DNA from: Pollenia angustigena
Taxonomy: Eukaryota; Arthropoda; Insecta; Diptera; Polleniidae
Assembly (NCBI GenBank): GCA_930367215.1
Contig: OV884057.1
Coordinates: 262,278,339 to 262,342,338, forward strand
Direction: 5' to 3'
DNA length: 64,000 nt
A model generated the notes under the pieces. It saw nothing but the letters and a program-made list of their open reading frames with translations. It did no database searches and had not been told where the DNA came from. Shown in pieces: positions 46,131-57,507 of the stretch. A program made the position numbers and the translations under genes. Positions within the stretch are counted from its first letter, which is position 1, and the number at the start of each line of letters is the position of its first letter.

Positions 46131-46258
46131 TATTCCGATTGTCGTTGTCGTCATCGACAGTGTCTATTTTTGTAGAAGATTAAAGAAAACAGGCTGGGTG
46201 TCAATTTAATCTATTACACAAAACGGCACTGTCGATGACGATAACGACAACCGGAATA
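46131..46258. mobile_element. Small inverted-repeat element, about 128 bp
   Basis: ATTCCGATTGTCGTTGTCGT, then CATCGACAGTG, at 46132-46162 pairs with 46227-46257 with few mismatches. The loop is AT-rich. MITE or hairpin remnant. Confidence 0.6.
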
Positions 46259-46263
46259 AGGCT

Positions 46264-46830
46264 AATTGTAGGTATGTATAACAGATTTCTAACAAAAAAA
46301 ATTATTTTTTGATTTTTAATAGAGACGTGCGCGATTAATGTAGCAATCAAAATTTTTATTTTTAATAATTAATAATTTTTGATAAACTGAAATTTATTGT
46401 TGACGGAATGCTAGTTTCTATGCGCATTTCAAATCTACTTTCTAATTAATCAAAACTCTGGTTTATTCAATAAATTTAGTTTTGATTTATTAAGTTTGAT
46501 TAAATATTTTATTAAAAATTGTATAAAATAAAAAAAAGTTGTGTTGATTAATATGATGTTTTATACCACTTTGATCGCATTTAAAGTGCAGAATATACAG
46601 AAACTTATAAGCAAACAAATTATAAATTATTCATTTACTCCAAATTTAAATAACTTAAATTATTGATTAATTAATGAAATTGTTTTGATTAATCAAAAAA
46701 AATTATTCATTAATTAAGAATTCTATAACCGAATAACTGGTTAATTATAATTGGGATCGAATTTACCTAATTTTAAATAATTTTTGCTACAAACTTAATT
46801 TCTTGTAAGTTATTTTAAGTTTTAGTAGAT
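46264..46830. other. No gene; family F fragment at about 46370-46440
   Basis: AAATTTATTGTTGACGGAAT and CTATGCGCATTTCA belong to family F. The remaining DNA is rich in TTAATTAATCAAAA boxes. This is the 3' flank of Tim21; no poly-A signal is obvious before about 46640. Confidence 0.5.
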
Positions 46831-47932
46831 TTAATTTTTTCCATCAAATGAAGCAAAAGAAATACTAGAACCCGTTAAAGGGGAAGCAGCAGGAATCGGG
46901 TCGGTTTCTCGATTATCTTCCAATATTATTGTGGTGCGTGGATAGTGATCTAATTGGACAAATAAATAGCGATATTCCATTTTGCCAGAGGACCCCTGGA
47001 AATGTTCAACAGAACAATAAAAAATTTTAAACTAGAATATGTTTTATTATTGTTTCGAACGTGCTTCCTTGAGTCAACTTCCAATTTACAAAGCTTCAGT
47101 CCTATTGCCTTAATATTTCATAACTTTTTGCTTTTGCCAACATTTGATTAACATTGAAGCTTCAGATATGTGCTTAATATATGCTCTTACATAGGACTCA
47201 AGGAAACCCATTCAAAAAAAAATTTAAATAATAAAATAAGAATAAATTTTAATAATTTAGTTGTATTTTACATATTTTGCTTGCCCTGCAGAAATGATTT
47301 TTAACATCTCTTACCCTTCTTGATTCAAGATGGACTGTAGCTTTGTTTCTTATACCCTGTACGTAGAACCGCATACGAATATGAGGCACGCCATTACGTT
47401 CAAAACTGCTATGCGCTACATGTTGTCGGCGTCCACGGCGAGATTCTTCACCAAATCCTTTAATAGGAGCACCCAAAGAATCCTGTACTCGGGGATCCTT
47501 TAAGGATAAAAACAATGAAGTTTGAGGACATATCTCTAATAATATTTCGTATTAGCTATTTACATCAATTACTCGTTCCAAGGCATTTGAGTATATATTG
47601 TTTGGACTGGAACTACTAAACAATTCTCGAAATATTGCCCAAAACATTATAGCCGTCACACCAACTCCCGCCAATATTATGGCTGTGTAGCTTGCCGTCT
47701 TGGTGTTTTCTTTAATTTTCTCACCCAATGGTCTAACATCGGAAGATATATCAGTACGACCGGCACCACTTCTACTTGGTTGCAATTCCTGGCTGGTTTT
47801 TGTTCTTTTGGCGTTTTGTTGCCAAACAGCACACCGGCTTATCTTATTGGTTTGCTGTTGCTGTAAAAGAGTTTTCAATAGCAATTGATGTTGATTTTGT
47901 ATAATTTGACGTAATAAAATAAATTGGGACAT
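46831..47932 (-). CDS. Tim21: Tim21, mitochondrial TIM23-complex subunit (three exons)
   Basis: Tim21 is a single-pass inner-membrane protein that binds the TOM complex through its intermembrane-space domain and helps pass presequence proteins to TIM23. Exons read as 47932-47564, 47497-47315 and 46995-46831, with introns of 66 and 319 bp; all joins are phase 0, giving 238 residues. Residues 1-50 are basic, Gln-rich and lack acidic residues until the end, as in a mitochondrial presequence. A membrane span covers about residues 82-104 (YTAIILAGVGVTAIMFWAIF). The conserved IMS domain has SNALERVID, DPRVQDSLGAPIKGFGEESR, RRGRRQHV, HIRMRFYVQG and EYRYLFVQLDHYPRTTII, ending SFDGKN-stop. ATG 47932 is the only sensible start. 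The donor after VID is chosen over the earlier GT because it keeps the usual spacing before DPRV. No defects seen. Confidence 0.92.
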
Positions 47933-48477
47933 GTTTTTGAAGCCTTTTTTCTTATTATATTCAGCAAACTATTTAAGTAACGGGAGGTAATATACATAAC
48001 CACACAAAAACATAATTTTTCATTTCAACAGCTGACCAGCAGTTTGCATGACAAAAGCTAACAGCTGTACATGTTTACAAAACAAAATAGGTAATTTAAG
48101 GTATTGCCAGTTTGAAGTGTATTGTATTTAATATGCTACCAGATAGAAAAATGTAAAGGAGCTACCATGTTGCTATTGCGTTCTTAAACCGAAAAAGAAA
48201 TGTTATTATGTACAAACCTAAGGCGATAGTGCAGTTCTCATAAGTAATAGTACCCACACACGATAAAACAGTAGTAGAAAAATGGGAATGTTTCAATTAA
48301 CGTTTCATCGTGTGTAGTAATGTTCCTCGTAGAAGAAGCAACATTTGTCGAAACATGGGAATCAAGGGCTATCCAACAGGTCTTCGCAAGAAGCCAGATG
48401 TTTATTTTGTTTATTCCTCAACGATGTCAAAAGTTGTTTACATATTCCACCAATACATGCACACAAAACACATTTTT
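47933..48477. other. Tim21 upstream region; no promoter motif identified
   Basis: The 545 bp upstream of Tim21 contain paired CAGCTG boxes (48030 and 48062). No TATA box could be assigned. The left part of a MITE begins at 48478. Confidence 0.4.
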
Positions 48478-49204
48478 CCCCTGTAAATAATGCGACTAGT
48501 CCATGCACGCATGTAAAGTGTAGAACATAAGGGACTAGGACAAGTCCAAAGGTAACCCTCATGTATTTAAAAAAAACATGGTCTAATTAACATTACGATG
48601 TCCTACCCAGCAAAAACTTACATTGCAAAGTAATGAGTTAAAAAGCTAATATAACGACTCTTCACTACTTATACATTGGCATTTTAACTCATTATTTTAA
48701 CACGGTGATGTCATTGGAGGCAAGTACTTACCTCCCTCGCTTACAAATAGGGAGTTAAAAAGTTGTTACTCCGATGTCACCAAAATTACAACTAACATTG
48801 AATGACTTTAAAAAAAACTTTTTTTTGTTACTTTTTTTTTATTATTTTTTTTTTCTATTTTTTCTTATTTTATTTTATTTTTTTTTCTATTTTTTCTTAT
48901 TTTATTTTACTTTGTTTTATTTTTTATTTTGTCTCTGGTGGGATTCGAGTTGTTCAGTAATGGCATGTCATTACCAAGTTTTTGCTGGGTAGGGCAGCTT
49001 AGTATTACAAAAGAGTAGTCTTTAAACTACTCCATGGTATACTCCAGGGGATTATCTTTGAAATCGTTTAAAAACGAAAACATTTCGTTTCACTACAAAC
49101 TCTTTTTAAGAATGACATGGTCCATGCTTGCATTACATTGGACCAGTCCAGAGAGTAGTCCATTTGATCAAAATGGATCAGGTGGTCCAATATTATTTGC
49201 AGGG
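48478..49204. mobile_element. CCCTGCAAATAA-family MITE, copy 1, with a nested MITE
   Basis: CCCTGTAAATAATG at the left and ATTATTTGCAGGG at the right. Internal phrases (GGACTAGGACAAGTCC, ACATTACGATGTCCTA, TTGCATTACATTGGACCAGT) match the copy at 52496-52920 in opposite orientation. It is interrupted by 48606-48989. The flanking bases are not a clean TA. Confidence 0.75.
48606..48989. mobile_element. 384-bp TA-flanked MITE with CCCAGCAAAAACTT ends
   Basis: Exact 14-bp inverted tips, with TA at 48604-48605 and 48990-48991. The right interior is a long T-rich tract (48817-48930). Inserted within the CCCTGCAAATAA MITE. Confidence 0.85.
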
Positions 49205-50470
49205 TCCGTTTGTTTCCTGTATGTGGTAGTAAGATTTTGACAACGACGAGAAATTTTACACAAACAAAATGCCTGTTATTTTTTGTGTTGTTTTATTGTT
49301 GTAGAGGTAAGCAGACCTATTTCTGTCTCGTGACCAGTGATGCCAACTTGGTGCTTTTGACACTATTTATGGTGCTTTTTGATGCCACAAAACGCCAAAA
49401 TTGTATCCATAGTGCCAAACTAAAAAAAAGCACTAACTTGGTGCTTTTTCAATTTTTCGTTAGTGCCTTTAGTGCTTTTTACAATTTTCATTTCTTTCTA
49501 CCATTTTTTAAAACTGCGATTATATAGAGGATGATTAAGTTGAACTTTGCTATTTGGGGTACAATTTCGAGAAGGCTTGTAAAGATTTTAAGATTTCAAA
49601 CGACAAAAAAGTGATAAAAGAAAGTTACATTCGTTTTACCAGAAACTTTATTTTAGGAAACGTTGCACTCTTTAGCGTTGACAACATATTTAGAAGTCGC
49701 AATAAAAACGATGTATTTCGGTAAAAATTTTTTTATAGATGTAGACACTGTTTCAAAAATATAATATGGATTGGAAAACATTAGGAATTGTTAAAAAACA
49801 TGCAGTCGGAAACCGTACAAAAAAAAAACGCAAAGATTTTAAAAACAAACAAAAAAGAGCCGTAGCTTGGTTATGCAAAGTGTTAAATAAATTTAAAACA
49901 TCTGACAGAAAATACTTTCATAACAAGCATTGTGTAACCTGCCCTTTTTCATGCGCTTTAGTTTTCCACGTGTTGTGCACTTCTACCTCTAGTGCTATTG
50001 AAAAAAGGTTTGACTAAGTATCAGAATGCAAACATACATGTTTTTTCTATTTTACACCTTATGCGTGTTCTTTATTCAGAAACGTACATATGTTAAAATA
50101 ATTGGATAATATCATAAGCCAATTGTTTTATTAAACTTTGCACGATATTAGCTTAGATTTTTTTAAACAATAAAATATAATGTTTATTAAAATATATGCT
50201 GTCATTAAGTTTTATAAACAATGGTCGGTCATGCAAATTTTCGGTAATTGCAACAGGCCAGATTTTTTCGAGTTACGAAAATCGAGCTCGCACTGTATTA
50301 CTTTAAAACTTTTTTATTGCCAATTTAAACTCCAAGTGATTTGGATGATATTATTTTTATTGAAGATAATAATAATACATTTAAAAATGTTTATATACAA
50401 ATGTAAATATATTTAATATTTAATCTTAAATGAAAATGGTCCCCATCAACGCCGTCGCCTTTTTTTAAGA

Positions 50471-50745
50471 CCCTAAATTTGTAAAACGCAAAAGCAACGC
50501 CAAAAATTATATTGAAAGCAAAAACAAAATCGAAAATATTTCATAATTTTGTTGTTGTTTTCTATTGACATGAATATTGAATTTTTAAATTTTAAACGCT
50601 GCATATCTTGTGGCGTTGATAATTTTTAAACGCAATATGTATTTCTGTAGAAAGCAACAACAAAATTTTGAAAAATTTTTGACATTGTTTTTGCTTTCAA
50701 TGTTATTTTTGGGATTGCGTTGCGTTTTACAAATTCAGGGCCTAA
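50471..50745. mobile_element. Inverted-repeat element nested in the hAT
   Basis: About 85-bp imperfect arms: CCCTAAATTTGTAAAACGCA at the left, answered at 50725-50745, and GAAAGCAAAAACAAAAT answered at 50685-50700. Non-coding. Confidence 0.65.
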
Positions 50746-50767
50746 ATTTCGGAAGTGTTTAATTACT

Positions 50768-50918
50768 CTACAAGAAATGAATGAGTGAGTAGTCACATTT
50801 TTCATTTTGGTGTTAAGAAAATGATAGAAAGAAATGACCGAAATAAAGTTTTCGGTCACATTCAGTTACATAACACTAAAATGAAAAATGTGACTACTCG
50901 TTCATTCATTTCTTGTAG
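50768..50918. mobile_element. 151-bp MITE, arms about 48 bp, nested in the hAT
   Basis: CTACAAGAAATGAATGAGTG at 50768 pairs with the complement of 50899-50918. GTAGTCACATTTTTCATTTT is also mirrored. Confidence 0.75.
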
Positions 50919-51617
50919 GATATTTTGTTAAAATGGCTTAGTGCTTTTTTACGCTTTTTGCCCTTTAAAAGTTGGCATCACTGCTCGTGACTCCTCTTGT
51001 GCTCTGTGGAGGTGCTTCTGCAACTCTCTGAGAAAAAAATATGAAAAATGAAATCGGAAAATGGCAACAATTGCAAATTATCAGGGCTTAAAAGCACCCA
51101 TCAGCTGGCTGCTTTTTAATTTTGCTTTTGCCACTGCTTTTGATATATTTAATTTTTTTTCCAATAGCCAATGTTTTGTTTTTCGTTTGTGCAAAAAAGC
51201 AAATCTCCTATTTTGAATATTTTTATTTTCTGACAACTGCTTTTTTACCAGCCAGCGACAAAAATGGACAACCACATAAAAAGCAAAAGCTAAAAAAAAT
51301 TATTTCATCTTTTGCTTTTTTACTTTTTCCTGAAAGAAGAGCTAGTTAAAAAAGACAAACCAAAAAAAAAAAATCTAAAATTCAAAGAACAAAAATTCTT
51401 CTCTGGCTGGTAATAACAAAAAGCCGTTGAAGTGTGTGCTAAAAGCAGTCTGAGCAGAGCTATTAGCTCTGCAAAAAGGCAGATTACAACGAAAAAATAC
51501 TGATCAGTGTACAAGCAACATGGTTTTTTTTCATGGTGGTGAGGAAAAATGAATTTTTGCCTTTCTTCAGTAATGTTGTAGTAATGTTGTTGTTGCTCGA
51601 CAGTTTGCATGACTATA

Positions 51618-52441
51618 CCCAGCGGGAAAAAGAAGGAGTACGGAGGCCTTCCAGAAGGCATCTGTACCACTTCTTTTGGATAAACAAGGCCTTCTCGCTC
51701 CATTCCATACTCATATCTTTTTTACACGCGTTGTCATTGCGGAGAAGTAAATATATTTCCTTTCTTCCCCAGAGCTTCTTAAAGGCCTTCAAATAAATGG
51801 CTCTTAGAAGGCTTTCCAGAGAATGACTGTCAAAAGGCCTTAGCAAAAAGGTTATCTTGTTATTTAACTTTTTATATATGTATACCTATTTTACAAACGT
51901 ATGTTTATATATTTTTTACCTATTTTTTTATTGAAATAATCAAATTTGCTAAATATGTATTGTAAAATAGATTGCATATAAAAGTTTATAATAAAATAAA
52001 ACTTTTAAGCACAAGTACCTATCTTCCTTAATGAAAAAAACTCAACTAAAATGATTTACATTATTGTTTATATATTTTATTTTAATATGCACCTACTTTG
52101 TTACTTTGTTTTTATAACGGGATCTGAATTCTTTCATTTGGCGAAAAAAACAAAACAAAAAATTTTACTCTTTCTCTTTTCAACTTCAACTAAAATGATT
52201 TACAACATATGTTACTTTGTTTTTGTAAAGGGATCTGAATTCTTTTGCCTTTGCTTGTGCGAAAAAACAAAACAAAAAATGTTACTCCTTCTTCTCTCGC
52301 TTCTCATAGAAGCGAGTGTGGAGGCCTTCTATGAGGCATTCTTTTGCAGTTACGTAAGAATAGTAGATAAATCAAAAAAATTTCTAAGCAGGCCTTTAAA
52401 AAGGCCTGAAGTAAGAAGGTGGTCTGAGTTTTCCCGCTGGG
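51618..52441. mobile_element. 824-bp TA-flanked element with CCCAGCGGGAAAA ends
   Basis: Exact 13-bp inverted tips, with TA at 51616-51617 and 52442-52443. AGGCCTTC/GAAGGCCT boxes recur within 250 bp of each end (for example AAGGCCTTCAAATAA and TTTAAAAAGGCCTGAA). The interior contains a direct duplication of about 120-130 bp (GGGATCTGAATTCTTT twice), which creates the long frame 52051-52557. No transposase. Confidence 0.85.
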
Positions 52442-52495
52442 TAGCACGAAATGTGTGTGTGTGTATTTTGGTTTTTTTTTTAAATATTTTTAGTA

Positions 52496-52920
52496 CCCTG
52501 CAAATAAAATTGGACCACCTGACCCATTTTGATAAAATGGACTACTCCATGGACTAGTCCGATGTAATGCAAGCATGGACCATGCCATTGTTAAAAAGTG
52601 TTTGTAGTGAGACGACATGTCTTCGTTTTTTAACGACATGCTTTCGTGTTTAAACGACTTAAAAACTAATCCTCTTGAGTATACCATGGAGTAGTTTTAA
52701 AACTACTCCTTACTGGTCCAAAGGTGGGTTATATACCATGGAGTAGTTTTAAAACTACTCCTTAGTGGTCCAAAGGTGGGTTATATGGTCCTCTCCTAGG
52801 ACATCGTAATGTTAAATAGACCAGGTTTTTCCATACGTTTGGGTTACTTGTGGACTAGTCCTGGTCCCTTGTGGACTACTCTTTACACGCGTGTTTGGAC
52901 TGGTCCTATTATTTGCAGGG
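52496..52920. mobile_element. CCCTGCAAATAA-family MITE, copy 2, TA-flanked
   Basis: CCCTGCAAATAA at the left, its complement at the right, with TA at 52494-52495 and 52921-52922. An internal 51-bp unit (ACCATGGAGTAGTTTTAAAA, then GTCCAAAGGTGGGTTATAT) is duplicated at 52681 and 52732. Inverted relative to copy 1 at 48478. Confidence 0.88.
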
Positions 52921-53082
52921 TAATGCAACCAGACAAAGTGTCTGTTTGATTTTTTATTGTATAGAAACAACAACAAATTCTTGTTGTATTTGTTTTGCAT
53001 GAAAAATATCACTTGTCTTCGTCGATCATGTGCCTTTCCGCAACCTTTGCGCTGCTTTTATCTCCTATTTTGCGGCTATTAT

Positions 53083-53747
53083 GCTGGAGGTCCATAACAC
53101 GCGTTTTCGCCTCCACGCAGCGCATGCTTTTATAACCTTACTTGCGTTCTACGTTTCGAGTTACATGCAACGCTTTTTATGCAGCAGCAGCAGCACAAGT
53201 AAAAATAAAATTTAATATGTCAAAATCAGCTGATTTGTTCGAACGCTGCTTGTGACGCTTACAAAAGTAGAAAGTAAACCTACTTTTCGCCTCAAGGCAT
53301 CTACGCTTTTGTGCATGTAACTTACATTGCAGCCACACGATCAAGCTTTTCTTGATAGTCTTTTACATATACTGTTTGTCAAAATATGCAAAAATTGGCA
53401 GCTGTGACGTAGGCTGCACGCAAGTTGAAAGCAATTTACTTTCAAGATGTCATTAAAAAAAAAAAAATTATAAAGAGAAACGAAAAATTTGCTCACTAAC
53501 CTTGAAATCAGCTGTTTTCTTGAACGTAAATTGAAACACTCACTGGCAAGAGAATTTTAAAGGCAAGTTCGTATCAATTTTTAAAAGTATGAGTGTATTG
53601 GTAAAAAAGTGTGAGTGTATTAAAAATTGATAGGCAAAACTTGATCGTGTAACCCTCAAGTTACTACGTATAACTACACAGATTCTACTTTTTTGACAGC
53701 TGCGTATGCTGCGAAGAAGCGAGTAACGCGTGGTGTGGACCTCCAGC
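53083..53747. mobile_element. 665-bp element with GCTGGAGGTCCA ends
   Basis: GCTGGAGGTCCATAACACGC at 53083 is matched at 21 of 23 positions by the complement of 53725-53747. The interior has CTTTTATGCAGCAGCAGCAG and several GCAGC-rich stretches. Non-coding. Confidence 0.7.
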
Positions 53748-53749
53748 TT

Positions 53750-54422
53750 TAGCATGCAGTGGTTTTTGATTTGGCGGCTGTTCGACAGAATCTTTTTGTT
53801 TCATTCTCTTTCCTACATATTTTCTCCTACAACAGAAAAGTTATTGCCGTTGCTTTTTGAGTTCCATCAAATAAGAAATTTTTGCTATTGTTAAAAGAGC
53901 AATAGTTGGAAAAAGCAGTGTCCATTAAAAGGTTACTTTTCAAAATCAGTGTGTTTATTTTGCTGCTGCTTTTGAAAAGTGTGGGCTTTTTTAGCGGTGG
54001 AACTTGTCGGCTTTTTATTTTTGATTTTTTTTTTAATAGGAAAAAGGCAAAATTTGGCTGCTTTTGCTAATGTGGCGATAGCATTTTAAACCCTGCAAAT
54101 TATGCAAATATTGAAAAACAATTATAATTGAATATAAGAATTTTCCAAATTTATGGCACATAAAATGTGACAGATATGAAAACAAAAAAAAAAAATAAAA
54201 ATTTTGTTGTTGTGTATGGTGATTTTGCAATTTGCTGGGAAAAAATATGAATAAGAAAAGGGATGACAAAGACAATTGCAAATAAGGAAATTGGAGATAT
54301 TTAATAATTAAATAAAAAATTTTACAGATTTATGAAATCTAAATTATGATACATACATACATAGTTATAAAAACAAAGAAAACAGTATTCATAATATTTT
54401 TGTTGTAATTCATTTATTCGTA
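53750..54422. other. No gene seen
   Basis: T-rich non-coding DNA with short Lys/Phe-type frames only. Confidence 0.4.
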
Positions 54423-54575
54423 ATGCTGGGTACACACTATGCAACACATTTACGCAATCTAGTGAATTAAATTCATTTTCATTCATTCCAGGTTGCATCA
54501 ACATCAAAACGCTTTGATATTTTGAGGTTGCATTGAAACAGATTGCATGTAGGTTGCACTGTGTGTACCCAGCAT
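54423..54575. mobile_element. 153-bp MITE, intact copy, ATGCTGGGTACACAC ends
   Basis: Exact 15-bp inverted tips. The interior includes ATCAAAACGCTTTGATATTT and repeated GGTTGCA boxes. It serves as the undisturbed reference for the copy at 34593, which holds a hAT insertion. Confidence 0.85.
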
Positions 54576-54579
54576 ACAC

Positions 54580-55186
54580 ATCTTCTCAAAACGATCGTTT
54601 TAATTTTATACCGAACAGTACCCATGTTCTGTAACTTTAGTGAGAATTTCTCGCGTCGAAAATATGTGAAACAAAATATTCCATCGTTTCTCGAAAAGTG
54701 AGAAAAAAGTGTGTCCGTAGCTCATGCTGAAAACTATCAAAACAGATTACGTCGTTACGTTATAAATTTCATAACATTGCACTCGGAGCCGATGTAACAT
54801 TGCAGACGTTCAGAACGCCAGTCACACATATCGTTGATGGCGACCAAAATTTACTCAAATTTAAACATTTTCAAAGACGGCGGCAAAAATACAACCGTTG
54901 GCTATACCAAATAATGTAAAGTGCGACTTTAATGTTTGTTGTTTGCAAACGAGCTTTAAAAACATTTGTATTATTTTTTTTTAACTGTTAAAAGCAAAAT
55001 AATTAAACAATGAAAAAATGTGCCAAGAACTAAATGTTATTATTCTTTGCATATTGCATCTTTAATTGTTTTTCAGTGTTAAAATATTCTCGCCCCATTT
55101 GTATTTATTCGACAGTTCACAGCGGGAAATTTCTCATAGAAATTTTACAGACACACTTTTCTGTATATGGGTGAGTAATTTCCTTA
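54580..55186. other. No gene assigned; exon-like stretches only
   Basis: A 25-codon frame starts at an ATG near 54838 (MATKIYSNLNIFKDGG). A stretch at about 55077-55170 is bounded by TTTTTCAG and a GTGAGT. Neither has a recognisable product. They could be non-coding or exons of a gene that I cannot resolve. Confidence 0.3.
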
Positions 55187-55374
55187 AGCTTCGTACAGAC
55201 GGTGGTCAGATATTACAATGTTGTCATTTTTCTAACCATAGTGGCATTGTCAGATGCATTAATTTTACACATCTGCCAAATGAAAATAGCTTATAATGTT
55301 TACAAATTTGCAAGTCATTTTTAGGCAATTTTAATGACAACATTGTAAGATCTGACCACCTTCTGTACGAAGCT
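55187..55374. mobile_element. 188-bp MITE flanked by TTA, AGCTTCGTACAGA ends
   Basis: Inverted arms of about 43 bp, with TTA at 55184-55186 and 55375-55377. PIF/Harbinger-type duplication; a different family from the AGCCTAT MITEs. Confidence 0.85.
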
Positions 55375-55379
55375 TTATA

Positions 55380-57272
55380 TATATATGTGTTCCTCTAACT
55401 CCCATTGGAGCATAGGGCGCCAAAAACGAAGCTTTACGTGACAGCTATTACTCGCCAAAAACGTTACACACACAGTTTATTCAGTAAAAACTGCATAAAG
55501 TTTTGTGGCTGTATTTATAACAAATGTTTTATGTTGTGTTTTGAAGTGATTGTTAAATTTTCTTTTTTTAAATTAATAAAATAATTAATTGTAATTGTCG
55601 TAGCTGTGTTTCGTATTACTTTTTTGTTTATTTGCGTATGAAAAAAAACCTAAATCTATTAAAAAAATAAAAATTTACAAAAAAAAAAAACAAATTCGTC
55701 GTTTGCTTTTGTTAATATTGAAGTATTATTTGATTTTTTGATTGATTGTTTTTTTAATAAATAAACACACTAATAAATAAACAACCGTACAGAGAAATGA
55801 AATGTCAGATAAATTACAACTGATTTGACAGCAGATTGCTAAGCAATAATTGCTCAAGCAATCAGAAGAGCAATCATTGCGCAATGGATTGCCACTCATG
55901 GCAATTTGCGGTCTATACGTCGCAAATTTAATGGAGCAATCAAATTTGACGTTTGCCGCAATAAATATTGCTACGTGGAGACCCGGGGTAATAAAAACTC
56001 ACCACACGTTAAGGGAAATTTATCACACTAGAAAACACAGAGTCGTCATTGTTTTTTTTAAACATACATGTCTGTTTTTTGACATTTTCTTATTTATAAT
56101 CATTCTTTAAATACTTTGACATTTTCTTTTAAAAATTCATTCTTGATTTAAATTTTTTCAAGAAAATTACGGAAGAAGACGAATCGACTCCAGATGAGAA
56201 AGTCGCGTATATGGAGACGGTCCAAGCGACGTACTGCTTTTTTTCATAATATTTGTGTGTGCTAAAAACACTTACATATTTTTGCAAAAACCAAAAGATA
56301 TTTTGACAAATGCAACCAAAAAAAATATAACATCAATTAACGAAAATGTAATAAATTGTGGAATTGAGTGGTTTAACAGGGTATAGTTCAAGAAGTAAAT
56401 TATAATTTTGTTCTGCGTGTATTTTTTGCATTGGAAAATTCAATAAAACGCATTAGAAAGCAACAAAAAAGTAAAAGGAAATTTTTGTAAAGATTGTGTG
56501 TGCTAAAAAAAATTGCAAAACAAAAAAAAAAACCAAAATAAAGTTTTAAATAAATAACTGAAAGATAAAAAATGATAAAATTAAACTGCTAAATGGAATA
56601 TTTTGTTAAGTAGGAACAAACATATCTAAACAAAAGGCTTCCTAGCATTTTGCAGCATTTTACATAAAAAATTTTTGTTTCTTATTAAAAATATTCTAAT
56701 TGTTGTTGCTGTTCTGTGTTCTTTTCTTCCTCCGTTTTCTGTGTTTCCTGCAATTACGCTTTCATATTGATATTTTTTCTATCTATATTTATTTACAAAA
56801 CCAACAACAAATAACAAGATACACATAAACACACAAACAAATATTTTATGATTAAATGAATTGAGGAAAACAATAAAAATACTTAACCAGCAGCGTATTC
56901 TTTAAATAATAACAACGATAACTCTCTTAATAAATTGTTATAAAAAGTCGACAGACTTCCAAATAAAGAATTGTAAAAAATCAACAACAAAATAAGTTTT
57001 ATCTGTTTAAAAAATAAAAAAGTTTATACGACAATTAAAAATATGCAATTCTTCAATTATTGTCAATTTGTACTGACGTATCATCAATATTATCATATGC
57101 AAAACGCCTTTTAAATCTTCCAGACGACAACAAAACCCTAAAAGCTTTTAAAATTATTATCATACATATCCATCCGAACATAGACAATTCAAAGTATTGC
57201 AATAAAAACGCAGCAAATAAAATCGGTTTTTTATAATTTTGGTGGTCGATCGAGTAGAATACGCAAACAAAT
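55380..57272. other. Upstream region of the PQ-loop gene; no coding exon identified
   Basis: Long A/T-rich DNA with CAACAA-rich tracts. GCAATTTGCGGTC and repeated ATTGC/GCAAT boxes occur at 55840-55970. The short stretch 56163-56240 (ITEEDESTPDEKVAYMETVQ in one frame) follows a TTTTTTCAAG, but no donor follows, so I do not call an exon. The 5' UTR of the gene probably ends just before 57273. Confidence 0.4.
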
Positions 57273-57475
57273 ATGGATTGGATTATAAATGACGAAATGG
57301 GTTTGACTGTGGGCCATGTTCTTGGTTGGGCTGCTGCTTCGGCTATGGTAATTGGCGGCGTCATTCCCTATGTACCACAATATTTAGAGATCAAAAAGAC
57401 ACAGGATGCCGAAGGTTTCTCCCTGCATGTCTGTTTTGCACTTTTAATTGCCAATTCATTGCGTATATTATTTTG
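57273..57475 (+). CDS. PQ-loop repeat membrane protein (SLC66A2/PQLC1-like), first coding exon
   Basis: The ATG at 57273 opens MDWIINDEMGLTVGHVLGWA, followed by ASAMVIGGVIPYVPQYLEIK. The signature PQ-loop is IPYVPQY-x4-KTQDAEGFS, and a second hydrophobic segment ends ANSLRILFW. This matches the first two membrane segments and first PQ motif of SLC66A2/PQLC1-type seven-helix proteins of endomembranes, thought to be transporters or flippase-related factors (family knowledge). The reading frame ends at a good donor, TTTTG/GTAAGT, at 57475, splitting the final Trp codon. No further exon is seen before 64000, so the first intron exceeds 6.5 kb and holds several transposons. Confidence 0.85.
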
Positions 57476-57507
57476 GTAAGTTGTTTATCGAAAAATTATG
57501 CATACAT

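Larger units (their letters stand above)
49335..50983. mobile_element. 1.65-kb non-autonomous hAT with perfect 8-bp duplication CTCGTGAC
   Basis: CAGTGATGCCAACT at 49335-49348 and its complement at 50970-50983. CTCGTGAC is on both flanks (49327-49334, 50984-50991). The phrase TTTCTGTCTCGTGACGCCTC at 22746-22765 looks like an unfilled paralogous site. GGTGCTTTTTC-like boxes recur near both ends. A frame at 49766-50017 ends STSSAIEKRF, faintly like a hATC domain, but is not convincing. Two small inverted-repeat elements lie inside. Confidence 0.88.

Noticed and set aside
49766..50017. Possible hATC dimerisation domain in the hAT element
   Set aside because: Only STSSAIEKRF is suggestive; the flanking residues do not fit and no other transposase motif is present.
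52051..52557. 168-codon open frame on the plus strand
   Set aside because: It arises from a direct duplication of about 120-130 bp inside a TA-flanked MITE and reads as low-complexity Phe/Lys-rich sequence with no motif.
54838..54916. 25-codon frame MATKIYSNLNIFKDGG
   Set aside because: Too short to judge, with no conserved feature known to me. Left as a note only.
55077..55170. Exon-like stretch between TTTTTCAG and GTGAGT
   Set aside because: One frame is open, but its translation matches nothing I recognise and there is no neighbouring exon to join.
56163..56250. Acidic stretch ITEEDESTPDEKVAYMETVQ as an exon
   Set aside because: An acceptor-like site precedes it, but no donor follows and it runs into T-rich sequence with a stop.
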